Notes: generated by a model from the letters alone, not told the origin. A stretch of DNA of 64,000 nucleotides from Paraburkholderia sp. CNPSo 3272 (GCF_024206495.1 NZ_JAMBPQ010000007.1:124001-188000), one strand, 5' to 3'; shown: positions 28,935-38,731, counted from the first letter of the stretch. Made by a program: numbers and translations.

Positions 28935-30487
28935 GGCGTGACTCCGGCGGCAGCGGTCACGAGGCCATCGTCGTCGCCTTCGGCGAAAGCGAACGCGTTG
29001 ACGTCGCACAGCGCGAGCGGGGCCTCGTCGCGTGTTTCGAGCCAGCAGCGCCACAGCAGATTGCGCGCGACTTTCATGCGATAGGCGCCGCTCGCGCGCA
29101 TGTCCGTGAGCGGCTGATAGTCGGTGGCGAGCGCCTCCATCGCGCGCTGCGCGCCGGCTTCGTCCCAGCGTGCGTCCGTGAGCGCAGCTTCGGCAAGCGC
29201 AGCGCGCTGCGGAATCGCGGCCATGCCGCCGTAGGCGATACGTGCGCTCGCGAGTGTGCCGTCCTCGCGCACGTCGAGTGCAAACGCCGCGCACACCGCA
29301 GAGATATCCTGGTCGTAGCGCTTCGAGACCTTGTAGGTGCGAAAGCGCAGCGTCGGCGCGGGGCGGGGCACGCGGACCGCTTCGACGAATTCGCCCGCTT
29401 CGAGCGCGTTCTTCTGATAGCCCGTGTAGAAGGCCGCAAGCGGCAGCGTGCGCACGCGCCCCGCACGGCGCAGCACGAGCGTGGCGTCGAGCGCGAGCAG
29501 CGCGGGCATCGAGTCGCCGATCGGCGAGCCGTTCGCGACATTGCCGCCGAGCGTGCCCGCGTTGCGAATGGGCAGCGAGGCGAAGCGAGCCCACAGCTCC
29601 GCGAGTTCGGGGTAATCGATGGCGAGCGCGGCGTAGGCATCTTCGAGCGAGACGGCTGCGCCGATCGTGAGCGTCTGGGCGTCGCGCGAAACGCTCGCCA
29701 GTTCCGCGACGTTGCCGGTGTAAATGAGGTCGCCAAGGCCGCGGAACTGCTTCGTGACCCACAGGCCGATATCGGTGCTGCCCGCGAGCACGCGCGCGTC
29801 GGGATGCGCGGCACGCAGCGTCGCGAAGTCTGCGAGCGTGCGCGGCGCGTAGAACGTACTTTCGCCGTGCGCGGCGCCTCGCACGTCGGGGCCGCGATAT
29901 TCGAAGGTGCCGGTGCGCTGCAGCGCGCGCAGTTGCGCCTCGACGCGAGCGCGATCGAGCGCCACGCGCGCATGGCAGGTTTCGTCGAACATGCGCAGCG
30001 CCGCTTCGATGATCGGCCGGTAGCCGGTGCAGCGGCACAGGTTGCCCGAGAGCGCCTCGTTGATTTCCTCGCGGCTCGGCAGGCCCGCGCCGGCAGGCTG
30101 GTTCTCGTAAAGCGCCCACAAGGACATGACGAAGCCCGGCGTGCAGAAACCGCACTGCGAGCCGTGGCAATCGACCATCGCTTGCTGGACCGGGTGCAGT
30201 GCGCCGTCCGGCTGGCGCAGGTCTTCGACGGTATAGAGCGCGCGGCCGTCGAGGGTCGGCAGGAACTGGATGCAGGCGTTGACGGCCTTGAGCGCGAGAT
30301 GGCCTTCGCTGTCGAGTTCGCCCACGACGACCGTGCACGCGCCGCAGTCGCCTTCCGCACAGCCTTCCTTGGTGCCGCAGGCGTGCAGATCCTCGCGCAG
30401 GTGCTGAAGCACCGTGCGGGTGGGGGGCAGGTCGCGCACTTCGTGCACGGCGCCTCGGTGGAGGAAGCGGATGGTTTGCGTTGTCAT
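28931..30487 (-). CDS. xdhA: Xanthine dehydrogenase, FAD/iron-sulfur subunit
   Basis: 518 aa. N-terminal [2Fe-2S] domain with C37, C43, C48, C51 (ACGTKEGCAEGDCGAC). Second [2Fe-2S] domain with CHGSQCGFCTPGF and LCRCTGYRPI. Then an FAD-binding domain (VLAGSTDIGLWVTK, IRNAGTLGGNVANGSPIGD). Passes electrons from the molybdenum site to NAD. It is the first gene of the purine operon. Upstream (30628-30655) a promoter-like element overlaps two TGAC/GTCA dyads, a likely regulator site. Start ATG 30487 has no strong ribosome site but fits the family N-terminus. Confidence 0.95.
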   Translation of the reverse strand: MTTQTIRFLHRGAVHEVRDLPPTRTVLQHLREDLHACGTKEGCAEGDCGACTVVVGELDSEGHLALKAVNACIQFLPTLDGRALYTVEDLRQPDGALHPVQQAMVDCHGSQCGFCTPGFVMSLWALYENQPAGAGLPSREEINEALSGNLCRCTGYRPIIEAALRMFDETCHARVALDRARVEAQLRALQRTGTFEYRGPDVRGAAHGESTFYAPRTLADFATLRAAHPDARVLAGSTDIGLWVTKQFRGLGDLIYTGNVAELASVSRDAQTLTIGAAVSLEDAYAALAIDYPELAELWARFASLPIRNAGTLGGNVANGSPIGDSMPALLALDATLVLRRAGRVRTLPLAAFYTGYQKNALEAGEFVEAVRVPRPAPTLRFRTYKVSKRYDQDISAVCAAFALDVREDGTLASARIAYGGMAAIPQRAALAEAALTDARWDEAGAQRAMEALATDYQPLTDMRASGAYRMKVARNLLWRCWLETRDEAPLALCDVNAFAFAEGDDDGLVTAAAGVTP

Positions 30488-30858
30488 GGTGAACCCGGGG
30501 ACATTGCGGATCAGGCGCGCGTTACGAGAGGGGCGCGCCAACACCGGCCTCGCGCACGTAGATCGCCATCCAGTTCCGAAGATAGCACCGCTTGCCGCAG
30601 GAAAGTATTTCCCCCGCTAGATGGGGGTTATGTGACTTGGGTCATGACGCCGTCACAGCGCGCCTGGCGGCGCAAGGCGATTGGGTGCGGCGATCGCGCT
30701 CGGAGGGAGGGGAGGGTGCGGAAGACCTGCGTGATTCGATGCTGCCGTGCGAAGCCGACGCTCGATTCGGGCTGGCGTGCGCGCCGCCCGATGGCTGGGC
30801 GCGCAAGCGCTAGAAGAGCCGGCGGAGGCTGAAAAGGCGCGGTGCTGCCTTTAGCCGG
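30488..30858. other. xdhA upstream region
   Basis: 371 bp between xdhA and dsbB (both minus). Contains the operator/promoter-like block at 30628-30656 and a short dyad CCCCC-N7-GGGGG at 30611-30627. No gene is supported; a dsbB terminator is not obvious. Confidence 0.4.
30628..30656 (-). promoter_or_regulatory. Candidate xdhA promoter with two adjacent dyads
   Basis: Plus-strand view: TGAC-N4-GTCA at 30633-30644, immediately followed by TGAC-N3-GTCA at 30645-30655. On the minus strand GTGACG and CATAAC form a weak -35/-10 pair with an 18-bp spacer that contains the dyads, the usual layout for repression. Confidence 0.45.
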
Positions 30859-31389
30859 TCAGCGGCGGATGCCGGGCCACGACACCTGGCGGCGCCGGTT
30901 GCGCCACAAGCTCAGGATCACGGTCAGGAACACGATGACGAAGGCGAGCAGCGACCACACCGGCATGGTCAGGCCGAGCGTCGGCGGATAGGTGGTTTCG
31001 CAAAGGCCTTGGACCTTGAAGACGCCGGGCAGCCAGTGCGCGAACGGCAGGCCATCGACGATGGGCTGCAGCGTGTCGAAACCGCAGCTGTAGTTGGGGA
31101 ACGCCTGCACCCAGACGAGCTTCGCGGACGCAATCGCGCCGCCTGCCGCGGAAAGGACCACTAGCGCTTCGAGCACGCGCACGCCTCGCCAGCTCGTCAT
31201 ACGCGCGCCGAGAAAGGCGAAGACCGCGATCAGGATCAGGAAATAACGCCCCAGGATACACAGCGGGCACGGGTCCTGATGTTCGACATACTGGAAATAC
31301 AGGGCGCCGCCCAGGAGCGCGAGGCAGATCAGGCCAAGGAGGACCAGCAGGCCGCGCTCGCGGCGCAACAGCGCGTTATCGTCGTTCAT
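30859..31389 (-). CDS. dsbB: Disulfide bond formation protein DsbB
   Basis: 176 aa inner-membrane protein that reoxidises DsbA and passes electrons to quinones. Four hydrophobic segments (about 14-33, 47-62, 70-90, 142-163). First periplasmic pair C41-x2-C44 (CPLC). Second pair in the NYSCGFD and GLCETTY loop. Arg48 after the first pair (ILGRYF) is the quinone-related residue. Basic C-terminal tail. Start ATG 31389 ([13 protein letters not shown]). It lies downstream of the amidase gene on the same strand, 138 bp apart. Confidence 0.92.
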   Translation of the reverse strand: MNDDNALLRRERGLLVLLGLICLALLGGALYFQYVEHQDPCPLCILGRYFLILIAVFAFLGARMTSWRGVRVLEALVVLSAAGGAIASAKLVWVQAFPNYSCGFDTLQPIVDGLPFAHWLPGVFKVQGLCETTYPPTLGLTMPVWSLLAFVIVFLTVILSLWRNRRRQVSWPGIRR

Positions 31390-31527
31390 GAGGCTCGTTC
31401 GTTCGGGTTATCTGGCGCAGCGCACAGGCGGCTGCGACGGCGTGACGGGATTCTAGCGCGAAGGGTGCGCGCGGCGCGGACGTGTCTTGCCCGCGCGCAG
31501 GGGGTGCTCCAGCGATTCCCGCTCAAA

Positions 31528-32907
31528 TCAGCGCAGCGGCGCGAGCACGGCCTCGACGCCGCGGCCAATGGCGAGCAGCGCGTCGTCGTTGTCAGGCGCG
31601 GCGGCGAGCATCAGCCCGACTGGCGCTGCGCCATAGTGGTGGCATGGCAGCGAGAGCGCGCAGGCATCGAGGAAGTTGAATGCGCTCGGGTTGCGCAGCG
31701 CGAGCGCGTTAGTGCGTGCGAAGACATCGTCGTCGGCGGCAAGCGGGGCGACGGGAGGCGGCGCGATGGGGACGGTCGGCGCGATCACGGCGTCGAAGCG
31801 CGACCAGAGCGAGGCCTGGGCCTCGGCCATGACCGACGCGCGCGCGGCGATCAGGTCCAGATAGTCGGTGGCCGTCGCGTGCTCGCCCTTCAGGATGCGC
31901 ACCAGTACGCGCGGGTCGTACTGGTCCCGATGCTTCGCAATCAGCTCGCGATGCCACGCATACGCTTCCATCGGAGAAAAGCCAATGCGGTTGATTTCCG
32001 CGAAGCGCTCGAAGGCCGCGAAGCGGACTTCGCTCACGATCGCGCCGGCCGCATCCAGATGCTTGAGCGCCGTATCGATCGTCTCCGCGACTTCGGGGTC
32101 CACGCCGTCGGTCACATAGTTGGTGAGCACGCCGAGGCGCACGCCTTCGAGGTGGCGCGCGGCCGGCACGTGCGGCGCGAGCCCGGCGAGCACGCGGTCC
32201 GTGAGCGCGCAGCACGCCACCGTGTTGCCGATCGGGCCAAACGAGTCGAGCGTGGGGGACAGCGGCACGCCGCCTGTTTTCGGAATGCGCTCGGCGGTGG
32301 GCTTGAAGCCCGTGAGGCCGCAGAACGCGGCGGGAATGCGGATGGAGCCGCCGGTGTCGGTGCCGAGCGCGACGGCGGCCATGCCGTCCGCGACCGAGGC
32401 CGCCGCGCCCGAGGACGAGCCGCCCGCCACGCGCGCATCGCCTGCCACGCCGCGGCGCCAGGGCGAGAGCGGCGTGCCGTAGTGCGGATTCAGGCCGAGC
32501 CCCGAGAACGCAAATTCGCTCATGTTGGTGCGGCCGACCAGCACCGCGCCCGCATGGCGCAACCGCGCGACGGCAATGGCGTCCTCTTTGGCGGGCGCCG
32601 CAGTGGCTAGCGCCGTGGAGCCCGCGCGCGTGACTTCGCCCGCCACGTCGAACAGATCCTTCACAGAGACGGGGATGCCCGCGAGCGGCGAAAGCACGGT
32701 GCCGGCCGCGCGCAGGCGGTCGTGCGCGTCGGCAGCGGCGCGCACGCGCCCGGCATCGACGTGCGTGAAGACGGTCGCGCCCTGGCCGGCCGGGTCGGCG
32801 ATGCGCTCGAGCGCGGCTTCGGCGAGCGCGCGGCTCGTCGTGCGGCCCGCGGCGAGATCGGCCGCGAGCTGGGCGAGGGGAGGGAACGGGCTAAAAGCGG
32901 TGGTCAT
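31528..32907 (-). CDS. Amidase-signature hydrolase
   Basis: 459 aa amidase-signature family enzyme with the Ser-cisSer-Lys triad: Lys in IPVSVKDLFD, cis-Ser in AGGSSSGAAAS and nucleophile Ser in GTDTGGSIRIPAAFCG. Related to GatA but without GatB/GatC neighbours, so a stand-alone amidase rather than tRNA amidotransferase. The substrate is unknown. Start ATG 32907 (MTTAFSPFPPLAQLA) is preferred; an open frame to 33072 adds Arg-rich sequence typical of out-of-gene translation. Divergent from the antiporter gene. Confidence 0.88.
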   Translation of the reverse strand: MTTAFSPFPPLAQLAADLAAGRTTSRALAEAALERIADPAGQGATVFTHVDAGRVRAAADAHDRLRAAGTVLSPLAGIPVSVKDLFDVAGEVTRAGSTALATAAPAKEDAIAVARLRHAGAVLVGRTNMSEFAFSGLGLNPHYGTPLSPWRRGVAGDARVAGGSSSGAAASVADGMAAVALGTDTGGSIRIPAAFCGLTGFKPTAERIPKTGGVPLSPTLDSFGPIGNTVACCALTDRVLAGLAPHVPAARHLEGVRLGVLTNYVTDGVDPEVAETIDTALKHLDAAGAIVSEVRFAAFERFAEINRIGFSPMEAYAWHRELIAKHRDQYDPRVLVRILKGEHATATDYLDLIAARASVMAEAQASLWSRFDAVIAPTVPIAPPPVAPLAADDDVFARTNALALRNPSAFNFLDACALSLPCHHYGAAPVGLMLAAAPDNDDALLAIGRGVEAVLAPLR

Positions 32908-33119
32908 GGCGGCGGAAGACTCGGTCGATGCGCGGCGGCGCGCTGCGCGAAGTTCAGCGAAGCCGGCGGGGGGCCGCCGGCGAAGGGCGCCGACGGTGGG
33001 CGGCGCCCGCAAGGGTCGCATCATTGTAGGTCGGCTTTTTTCCATGCGTGCGATTTGGCTCACGCCGTGCATCGGGTAACATGCTCAGACTCGATAGCTA
33101 TTTGTAAGGAACGACCTTC

Positions 33120-34877
33120 ATGCATCACGGAATCGGCTTCATTCAGGATCTGGCAGTCGTGATGGCGCTGGCAGGCGTCGTCACCGTGCTGTTTCATCGC
33201 CTGAAGCAGCCGGTCGTGCTCGGCTATATCGCGGCGGGCGTGATCATCGGGCCGTACACGCCGCCGTTCCAGCTCATTCACGACGAGCAGACCATCCAGA
33301 CGCTCGGCGAGCTCGGCGTGGTGTTCCTGATGTTCTCGCTCGGCCTCGAATTCAGCCTGCGCAAACTCTTCCAGGTGGGCGCGACCGCCATCGTCGCGGC
33401 GCTCTCGGAGATCGTGCTGATGCTGTGGATCGGCTACGAGATCGGCCGCGCATTCGGCTGGGCCACGATGGATTCGCTGTTCCTCGGCGCGATTCTCGCT
33501 ATCTCTTCGACCACCATCATCGTCAAGGCGCTCTCCGATCTCGGCGTGAAGCGCGAGCCGTTCGCACAGCTCGTGTTCGGCATCCTGATCGTCGAGGACA
33601 TTCTCGGCATCGCCATGCTCGTGCTGCTGGGCGGCATTGCGCAGACGGGCGAGCTCTCGCCGGGCATCGCGCTCGTCACGCTCGGCAAGCTGCTGCTCTT
33701 CATGCTGGTCTCGCTGCTCGCGGGCATCCTGATCGTGCCGCGCGTGCTCGGCTATATCGCGCGCGTGGGCAACGACGAGATGCTGCTCGTCTCGGTGCTG
33801 GGCTTTTGCTTCGGCTTTTGCCTGCTCGTCGTGAAGCTCGACTATTCGATCGCGCTCGGTGCGTTCCTGATCGGCGCGGTCATGGCCGAGTCGCGCCATC
33901 TGCATCGCATCGAGCATCTCGTCGCGCCGCTGCGCGACGCGTTCTCCGCCATCTTCTTCGTGACGATCGGGCTCATGCTCAACCCGCTCGTGCTGGTCGA
34001 TTATGCCTGGCCGATCGCCGTGATCTCGATTGCGGTGGTGCTCGGCAAGCTCGTGTCGTGCGGCCTCGGCACCTTTCTCGCGGGCCGCGACGGGCGCACC
34101 GCCATGCGCGTGGGCATGACCGTCTCGCAGATCGGCGAGTTCTCGTTCATCATCGCCTCGCTCGGACTCACGCTGAAGGTGACGAGCGGGTTTCTCTATC
34201 CGATCGCCGTGACCGTCTCGGCCATCACGACGCTCACCACGCCTTACCTCATCCGCATCGCCGATCCGCTCTCGCAGCGCCTCGCGCGCGCCATGCCGCC
34301 CGCCGTCTCGAACGTGTTCGGCATGTACAGCCAGTGGCTGCGCTGCCTCGTGCCGCGCTCGAACGGGCCCACGATCTTTTCGCTCACGAAGCGCATCGTC
34401 GTGCAGATTGCCGTGAATCTCGCGCTCGTCTCGGCGATCTTCATCGGCGTTTCGTATGGCGCGCGCTACGCGTCGCCGTTGCTGGCGCACTGGATCGGCG
34501 ACGAGCGCATTCAGCGTGTCGTGCTGTGGAGCGCGGCGCTCGTGCTCGCGATGCCGTTTCTCGTGGCGGTGTGGCGCAAGACGCAGTCGCTCGCGCTGTT
34601 GCTCGCCGAAGTGAGCGTGCAGCCGGAGAAGGCAGGGCGCTTTACGCGTGCGATTCGTCATGTGATTGCCGAACTGGTGCCCGTGGTCTCGATGTTCGGC
34701 GTGTTCCTGCTCGTGGCGGCGCTTTCGGGGACGATCCTGCCGCCCACGGGCTTCCTCGTCGGCGTGCTGGTGGGTGCGGCGGCGCTGACCATGCTGCTGT
34801 GGCGCTGGTGCGTGAGGATCCACGCGTCGATGCAGATTGCGTTGCGCGAGACCTTCGACGAGCGGCCGGATGCCTGA
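33120..34877 (+). CDS. CPA2-family cation:proton antiporter
   Basis: 585 aa polytopic membrane protein. Residues about 5-380 form the Na/H-exchanger (KefB/YbaL-like) domain: QPVVLGYIAAGVIIGP, FLMFSLGLEFSLRKL, ISSTTIIVKALSDLG. The remaining part has two further hydrophobic blocks (about 440-485 and 515-560) instead of the cytoplasmic TrkA-N domain of KefB/KefC/YbaL. It therefore lacks the nucleotide/glutathione-sensing module and is probably controlled differently. The ion is not assignable. Ribosome site AAGGA before ATG 33120. Confidence 0.88.
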   Translation: MHHGIGFIQDLAVVMALAGVVTVLFHRLKQPVVLGYIAAGVIIGPYTPPFQLIHDEQTIQTLGELGVVFLMFSLGLEFSLRKLFQVGATAIVAALSEIVLMLWIGYEIGRAFGWATMDSLFLGAILAISSTTIIVKALSDLGVKREPFAQLVFGILIVEDILGIAMLVLLGGIAQTGELSPGIALVTLGKLLLFMLVSLLAGILIVPRVLGYIARVGNDEMLLVSVLGFCFGFCLLVVKLDYSIALGAFLIGAVMAESRHLHRIEHLVAPLRDAFSAIFFVTIGLMLNPLVLVDYAWPIAVISIAVVLGKLVSCGLGTFLAGRDGRTAMRVGMTVSQIGEFSFIIASLGLTLKVTSGFLYPIAVTVSAITTLTTPYLIRIADPLSQRLARAMPPAVSNVFGMYSQWLRCLVPRSNGPTIFSLTKRIVVQIAVNLALVSAIFIGVSYGARYASPLLAHWIGDERIQRVVLWSAALVLAMPFLVAVWRKTQSLALLLAEVSVQPEKAGRFTRAIRHVIAELVPVVSMFGVFLLVAALSGTILPPTGFLVGVLVGAAALTMLLWRWCVRIHASMQIALRETFDERPDA

Positions 34878-35010
34878 CCCCGGCGTGTTCGGGGCGCGCG
34901 TGACGTGACGGGATGTGAGCAATTGTGTGCGGGGGTGGCGGCGGCGTGCCGTGCGACGGATAATCGAAGCCTGTTCATTCGTTCGCGCGTCGCGCGCCTG
35001 ACCCCACGTC

Positions 35011-36390
35011 ATGAGCGATAACAAATCAGACCACCCCGAGGTCCCTGACGGCGCACGCCGTCCTGCTGATGCCGGTCCTGCCGGCGCCCCCGCGCCCTCG
35101 TCCTCTCTTCCCGCCGGCTCTCCCGGCCCCTCCGCTGGCTCTCCTTCTGCATCGCCCCCCGCTTCTGCGTCCGGTTCACCCTCCGGGCAAGCCGCGCAAC
35201 GCGCTTCGACCGATGCGCCTGAAAGCGCTTCGACCGTGACGCCCAGCGCTGGGGCGGCAGCGGCTTCCACGCCCGGCGAATTGCCGAAAGAGGCGCCGGC
35301 GGGCACCACGCCGAGTATTCCGATCAGCGAAACCGCCGAGGCCGGCAAGGCTGCGCCCGCGCCGGCCCGGCCTACCGAACCGGCGAGCACGGGCGAGGCG
35401 GCAACCTCCGCTGCGCCGCAACGTCCTGGCGCCGCGCCGGCCGGCTTCGGCCAGGCGCCCGACTTCACTGCGCATCACCCGCCGCCGCCCGGCGCCATTC
35501 CGCCGGAACCGCCGCGTTATCTGCGCGCGAGCGATTCGGCCTGGGCCGTGTTCGGCCGCATCGTCGCGGCGCGTGCGCGGCAAATGTTCGACCGCGCCGG
35601 TCAGCGCATCACGCAGCGCACGCTGCGCATCGGCGTCTCGGCCCGGATCTTCCACCCGGAGCCGGGCGCACAAGGGCTGCGCGGCAAGACGCTGCAATAC
35701 CTGGAGGAATCGATCGCACACTGGGTGATGTCCCGGGACGTCATCGTGTTCATGATCCCGACGGTCGGGCACCAGGGGATGCTGCACCCGAGCAATATCC
35801 GCCTGCGCGATTACGCGAAGCATCTCGACGGCTTGCTGCTTCAGGGCGGCGCCGACGTCTCGCCGCAGACGTATGCGGAAGTCTCGCCGCGCCCCGAATG
35901 GCCGGGCGACCGCGTGCGCGACATGTACGAACTCGAACTGCTGCATGAGTTCGTCGAATCGGGCAAGCCGGTGCTGGGCGTGTGCCGCGGCTGCCAGCTC
36001 ATCAACGTGGCGTTCGGCGGCACGCTTTATCAGGACATCGCGAGCGACGTGCCGACGGCCGGGGTGCACGTGAGCGAGCATTACGACCAGCATCGGCACG
36101 CGGTCACGTTCCCGCAGGGCTCGACGTTCGCGACCATGTTCCCCGGGCGGCGCGAGGCGATCGTCAACTCGATTCACCATCAGGCCGTGAGGAATCTCGG
36201 ACGCGATCTGACTGTCGAGGCCGTTTCGGCCGGCGATGGGCTCATCGAAGCGGTGCGTTACCGGCGCTCGCCGTTCGTCGTGGGCGTGCAGTGGCACCCG
36301 GAGTTTCATCGCGCGGGCGGCCCCGAACTGCTCGACTGTACGCCGCTGCTCGATAACTTCTTGCGAACCGCGCGCGAAACCCGCTTCTGA
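35011..36390 (+). CDS. Class I glutamine-amidotransferase-like hydrolase (peptidase C26, PuuD-type) with disordered N-terminus
   Basis: 459 aa. The C-terminal 250 residues form a class I GATase fold related to gamma-glutamyl-GABA hydrolase PuuD: HLDGLLLQGGADVSP, nucleophile Cys in GVCRGCQLINV, and His/Glu in VQWHPEFH. The first 150 residues are Pro/Ala/Ser/Gly-rich low complexity with no fold or signal peptide, unusual for the family (typically about 250 aa). No polyamine genes are adjacent, so the gamma-glutamyl substrate is a guess. A rho-independent terminator follows. ATG 35011 is the only sensible start; it lies 133 bp after the antiporter gene. Confidence 0.85.
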   Translation: MSDNKSDHPEVPDGARRPADAGPAGAPAPSSSLPAGSPGPSAGSPSASPPASASGSPSGQAAQRASTDAPESASTVTPSAGAAAASTPGELPKEAPAGTTPSIPISETAEAGKAAPAPARPTEPASTGEAATSAAPQRPGAAPAGFGQAPDFTAHHPPPPGAIPPEPPRYLRASDSAWAVFGRIVAARARQMFDRAGQRITQRTLRIGVSARIFHPEPGAQGLRGKTLQYLEESIAHWVMSRDVIVFMIPTVGHQGMLHPSNIRLRDYAKHLDGLLLQGGADVSPQTYAEVSPRPEWPGDRVRDMYELELLHEFVESGKPVLGVCRGCQLINVAFGGTLYQDIASDVPTAGVHVSEHYDQHRHAVTFPQGSTFATMFPGRREAIVNSIHHQAVRNLGRDLTVEAVSAGDGLIEAVRYRRSPFVVGVQWHPEFHRAGGPELLDCTPLLDNFLRTARETRF

Positions 36391-36436
36391 TTGCGAACCG
36401 CGAGCGGTCACAACGCATCACAGCAATCCCATCCTG

Positions 36437-36466
36437 GCCGCGCGCAACCTGCGCGCGGCTTTTCTA
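36437..36466 (+). terminator. Terminator after the C26 hydrolase gene
   Basis: 10-bp stem GCCGCGCGCA/TGCGCGCGGC with a 3-base loop followed by TTTTCTATTT. Confidence 0.8.
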
Positions 36467-36489
36467 TTTCGGTCTTCTTCCTCGGAGTC

Positions 36490-37029
36490 CTACCTGATTC
36501 CGAGCTCGTCGAGCCGGTAGACGTAACGCAGTGCCGTGATGTCGATGCCGCCCATGCGGTCGGGCTCCGAGCCCGAATAGGTCCAGCCCTGGCGCTCGTA
36601 GAACGCAATGGCGGGAGTATTGCCGTCGAGCACGTACAGATAGAGCTGCGTCTCGCCCTGGGCGCGCGCCCAGTCCTGCGCCGCGCGCATGAGCCGCTTG
36701 CCGACGCCGGTGCCTTGATGTGCCGGCAGCGCATGGAGATTGTCGAGCAGCACGCCCCAAGGGGAGCCCGGCTGGCGTTCGACGCATACGAAGCCCACGG
36801 CCGCACCCGATGCAAGCTCGGCGATCAGCACGAGCCGCCGTTCGCCGCCTGGCGCCTCCATGCGCGCGCGCCAGTAAGCCGCGCGCTCGGCGTCGACTTC
36901 GCGTTCGAGAAACGCGGCGGGCAGCAGCGCGCGATACGTGGCCTGCCAGCTTGCGGCGTGCATGGCGGCGAGCACGGGAGCATCGGCGACGGTGGCCGGA
37001 CGCAGCGTGAGGGCTGGGATTTCGGTCAT
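36490..37029 (-). CDS. GNAT-family N-acetyltransferase
   Basis: 179 aa acetyl-CoA-dependent acyltransferase. Acetyl-CoA motif AHQGTGVGKRLMRAAQ is the Q/R-x-x-G-x-G/A signature. The preceding strand LLDNLHALP and the following VLDGNTPAIAFYERQGW complete the GNAT core. The substrate is unknown; it could act on a small amine or on a protein N-terminus. ATG 37029 (MTEIPALTLRPAT) is preferred over upstream frame extension. It converges on the C26 hydrolase and is divergent from the MFS gene. Confidence 0.88.
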   Translation of the reverse strand: MTEIPALTLRPATVADAPVLAAMHAASWQATYRALLPAAFLEREVDAERAAYWRARMEAPGGERRLVLIAELASGAAVGFVCVERQPGSPWGVLLDNLHALPAHQGTGVGKRLMRAAQDWARAQGETQLYLYVLDGNTPAIAFYERQGWTYSGSEPDRMGGIDITALRYVYRLDELGIR

Positions 37030-37372
37030 GCGGATGGCGGACGTGGGGGCGTCTGGATCAGGGCGCGCGTCGGGGGCCGCGCGCCGAGCCCTGCTGCAAG
37101 GTATTTTGCCCCATTCGAAGACGCTCGCGGCGGGCTTGCCCACCATGAAAGAATAATGAATTTATAGCGTAATAAAAATGGAAGAAATGGCGCACATTGA
37201 TGCTTTTTGCTAGCCTCTTTTAAGGAAATCCCCGAATATCTGAGGCCCGGCGCGTAACGCACACTAAATGCCCGCGCGCGCGCCCGCGCGACCCTCGCTT
37301 TACCGCGAGTGATTGTTTTCCACTGTCCCGCGAGCCGCTTAGGCTTCCCGGACAGTCTCTTCAGAGAGTGTC
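37030..37372. other. Divergent GNAT / citA-like intergenic region
   Basis: 343 bp with an AT-rich core (37140-37220) and a GC-rich alternating run near 37270-37290. No clear promoter. A TGGC...GC pattern at 37188 has 11 rather than 10 bases between GG and GC and so does not fit sigma-54. No gene. Confidence 0.35.
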
Positions 37373-38668
37373 ATGTCTACCGCGTCCCACGCATCCCCAA
37401 GCGAATCTAAATTCCGGACCGTTTTCCGCGTCGTCAGCGGCAACTTCCTGGAAATGTACGATTTCATGGTCTACGGCTACTACGCTTCGGCGATCGCCCG
37501 GACCTACTTCCCGAGTGACAATCCGTTCGCTTCGCTGATGCTCACGCTGTCCGTGTTCGGCGCAGGCTTCCTCGTGCGCCCGCTCGGCGCAATCATCCTC
37601 GGCGCGTACATCGACCATCACGGCCGCCGCAAGGGCCTCATGCTCACGCTCGGCCTGATGGCGTTCGGTACGCTCGCCGTCGCCGTCGTGCCGGGTTACG
37701 CGACCATCGGCATACTTGCACCGGCGCTCGTGCTGTTGGGGCGTCTGCTGCAGGGCTTCTCGGCGGGCGTGGAACTGGGCGGCGTCTCGGTCTATCTCTC
37801 CGAAATCGCGACCAAGGGCAACAAGGGCTTCTACGTCTCGTGGCAGTCGGGCAGCCAGCAAGTCGCCGTGGTGTTTGCCGCGCTGCTGGGCGTGCTGCTG
37901 CATCGCCTGCTGCCCGTCGAGCACATGACGAATTGGGGCTGGCGCGTGCCGTTCCTGATCGGCTGCCTCATCGTGCCGTTCCTCTTCATCATTCGCCGCT
38001 CGCTCCAGGAAACGGAGGAGTTCGCGAAGAGGAAGCATCGTCCGTCGATGGGCGAAATCATGGCGTCGATGGTGCAGAACTGGGGCATCGTGATCGCCGG
38101 CATGGGCATGGTCATCATGACCACCGTGTCGTTCTACCTCATCACCGCCTACACGCCGACCTTCGGCAAGGAAGTGCTCAGGTTGAACGAGATCGACACG
38201 CTGATCGTGACGGTCTGCATCGGCTTGTCCAACCTCTTCTGGCTGCCGGTTTCCGGCGCGGTTTCGGACCGTGTGGGCCGCCGCCCGATGCTGCTCACCT
38301 TCACCGTGCTCACGATCCTCACCGCCTATCCCACGGTGCAGTGGCTCGTGGCGGAACCGTCGTTCGGCCGCCTGCTCACGGTCGAGTTGTGGCTGTCGTT
38401 CCTCTACGCCTGCTACAACGGCGCGATGGTCGTGGCGCTCACCGAAGTCATGCCCGCCGACGTGCGCACCGCCGGCTTCTCGCTCGCCTACAGCCTCGCG
38501 ACGACGATCGGCGGTTTCACGCCGGCGATCTCGACCTACCTCATCCACGTGAGCGGCAACAAGGCGGCGCCGGGTGCGTGGATGGGCGTCGCGGGCGTGT
38601 GCGGCCTGATCGCGACGCTCGTGCTCTATCGCACGCCGGAAGCGCGCAATCAGTACAAGGCGGCTTGA
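37373..38668 (+). CDS. MFS citrate/tricarballylate:proton symporter (CitA-like)
   Basis: 431 aa transporter of the metabolite:H+ symporter subfamily. It lines up with enterobacterial CitA as I remember it: [39 protein letters not shown], the long block [44 protein letters not shown], and [23 protein letters not shown]. Twelve hydrophobic segments are visible. Citrate is the best substrate guess, other tricarboxylates are possible. Ribosome site GAGAG. No TcuAB catabolic genes adjacent, so it acts alone. A strong terminator follows. Confidence 0.88.
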   Translation: MSTASHASPSESKFRTVFRVVSGNFLEMYDFMVYGYYASAIARTYFPSDNPFASLMLTLSVFGAGFLVRPLGAIILGAYIDHHGRRKGLMLTLGLMAFGTLAVAVVPGYATIGILAPALVLLGRLLQGFSAGVELGGVSVYLSEIATKGNKGFYVSWQSGSQQVAVVFAALLGVLLHRLLPVEHMTNWGWRVPFLIGCLIVPFLFIIRRSLQETEEFAKRKHRPSMGEIMASMVQNWGIVIAGMGMVIMTTVSFYLITAYTPTFGKEVLRLNEIDTLIVTVCIGLSNLFWLPVSGAVSDRVGRRPMLLTFTVLTILTAYPTVQWLVAEPSFGRLLTVELWLSFLYACYNGAMVVALTEVMPADVRTAGFSLAYSLATTIGGFTPAISTYLIHVSGNKAAPGAWMGVAGVCGLIATLVLYRTPEARNQYKAA

Positions 38669-38695
38669 TCGATCCGGCAATCTCGCGGCGAATGC

Positions 38696-38724
38696 AACGG
38701 GGCGCTCAGGCGCCCCGTTTTTAT
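38696..38724 (+). terminator. Terminator after the citA-like gene
   Basis: 10-bp stem AACGGGGCGC/GCGCCCCGTT, TCAG loop, T-run TTTTTATT overlapping the stem end. Confidence 0.9.
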
Positions 38725-38731
38725 TGTGCCC

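Noticed and set aside
37180..37215. Sigma-54-like promoter before the citA-like gene
   Set aside because: GG and GC elements are 11 rather than 10 bases apart and the flanking consensus is poor.
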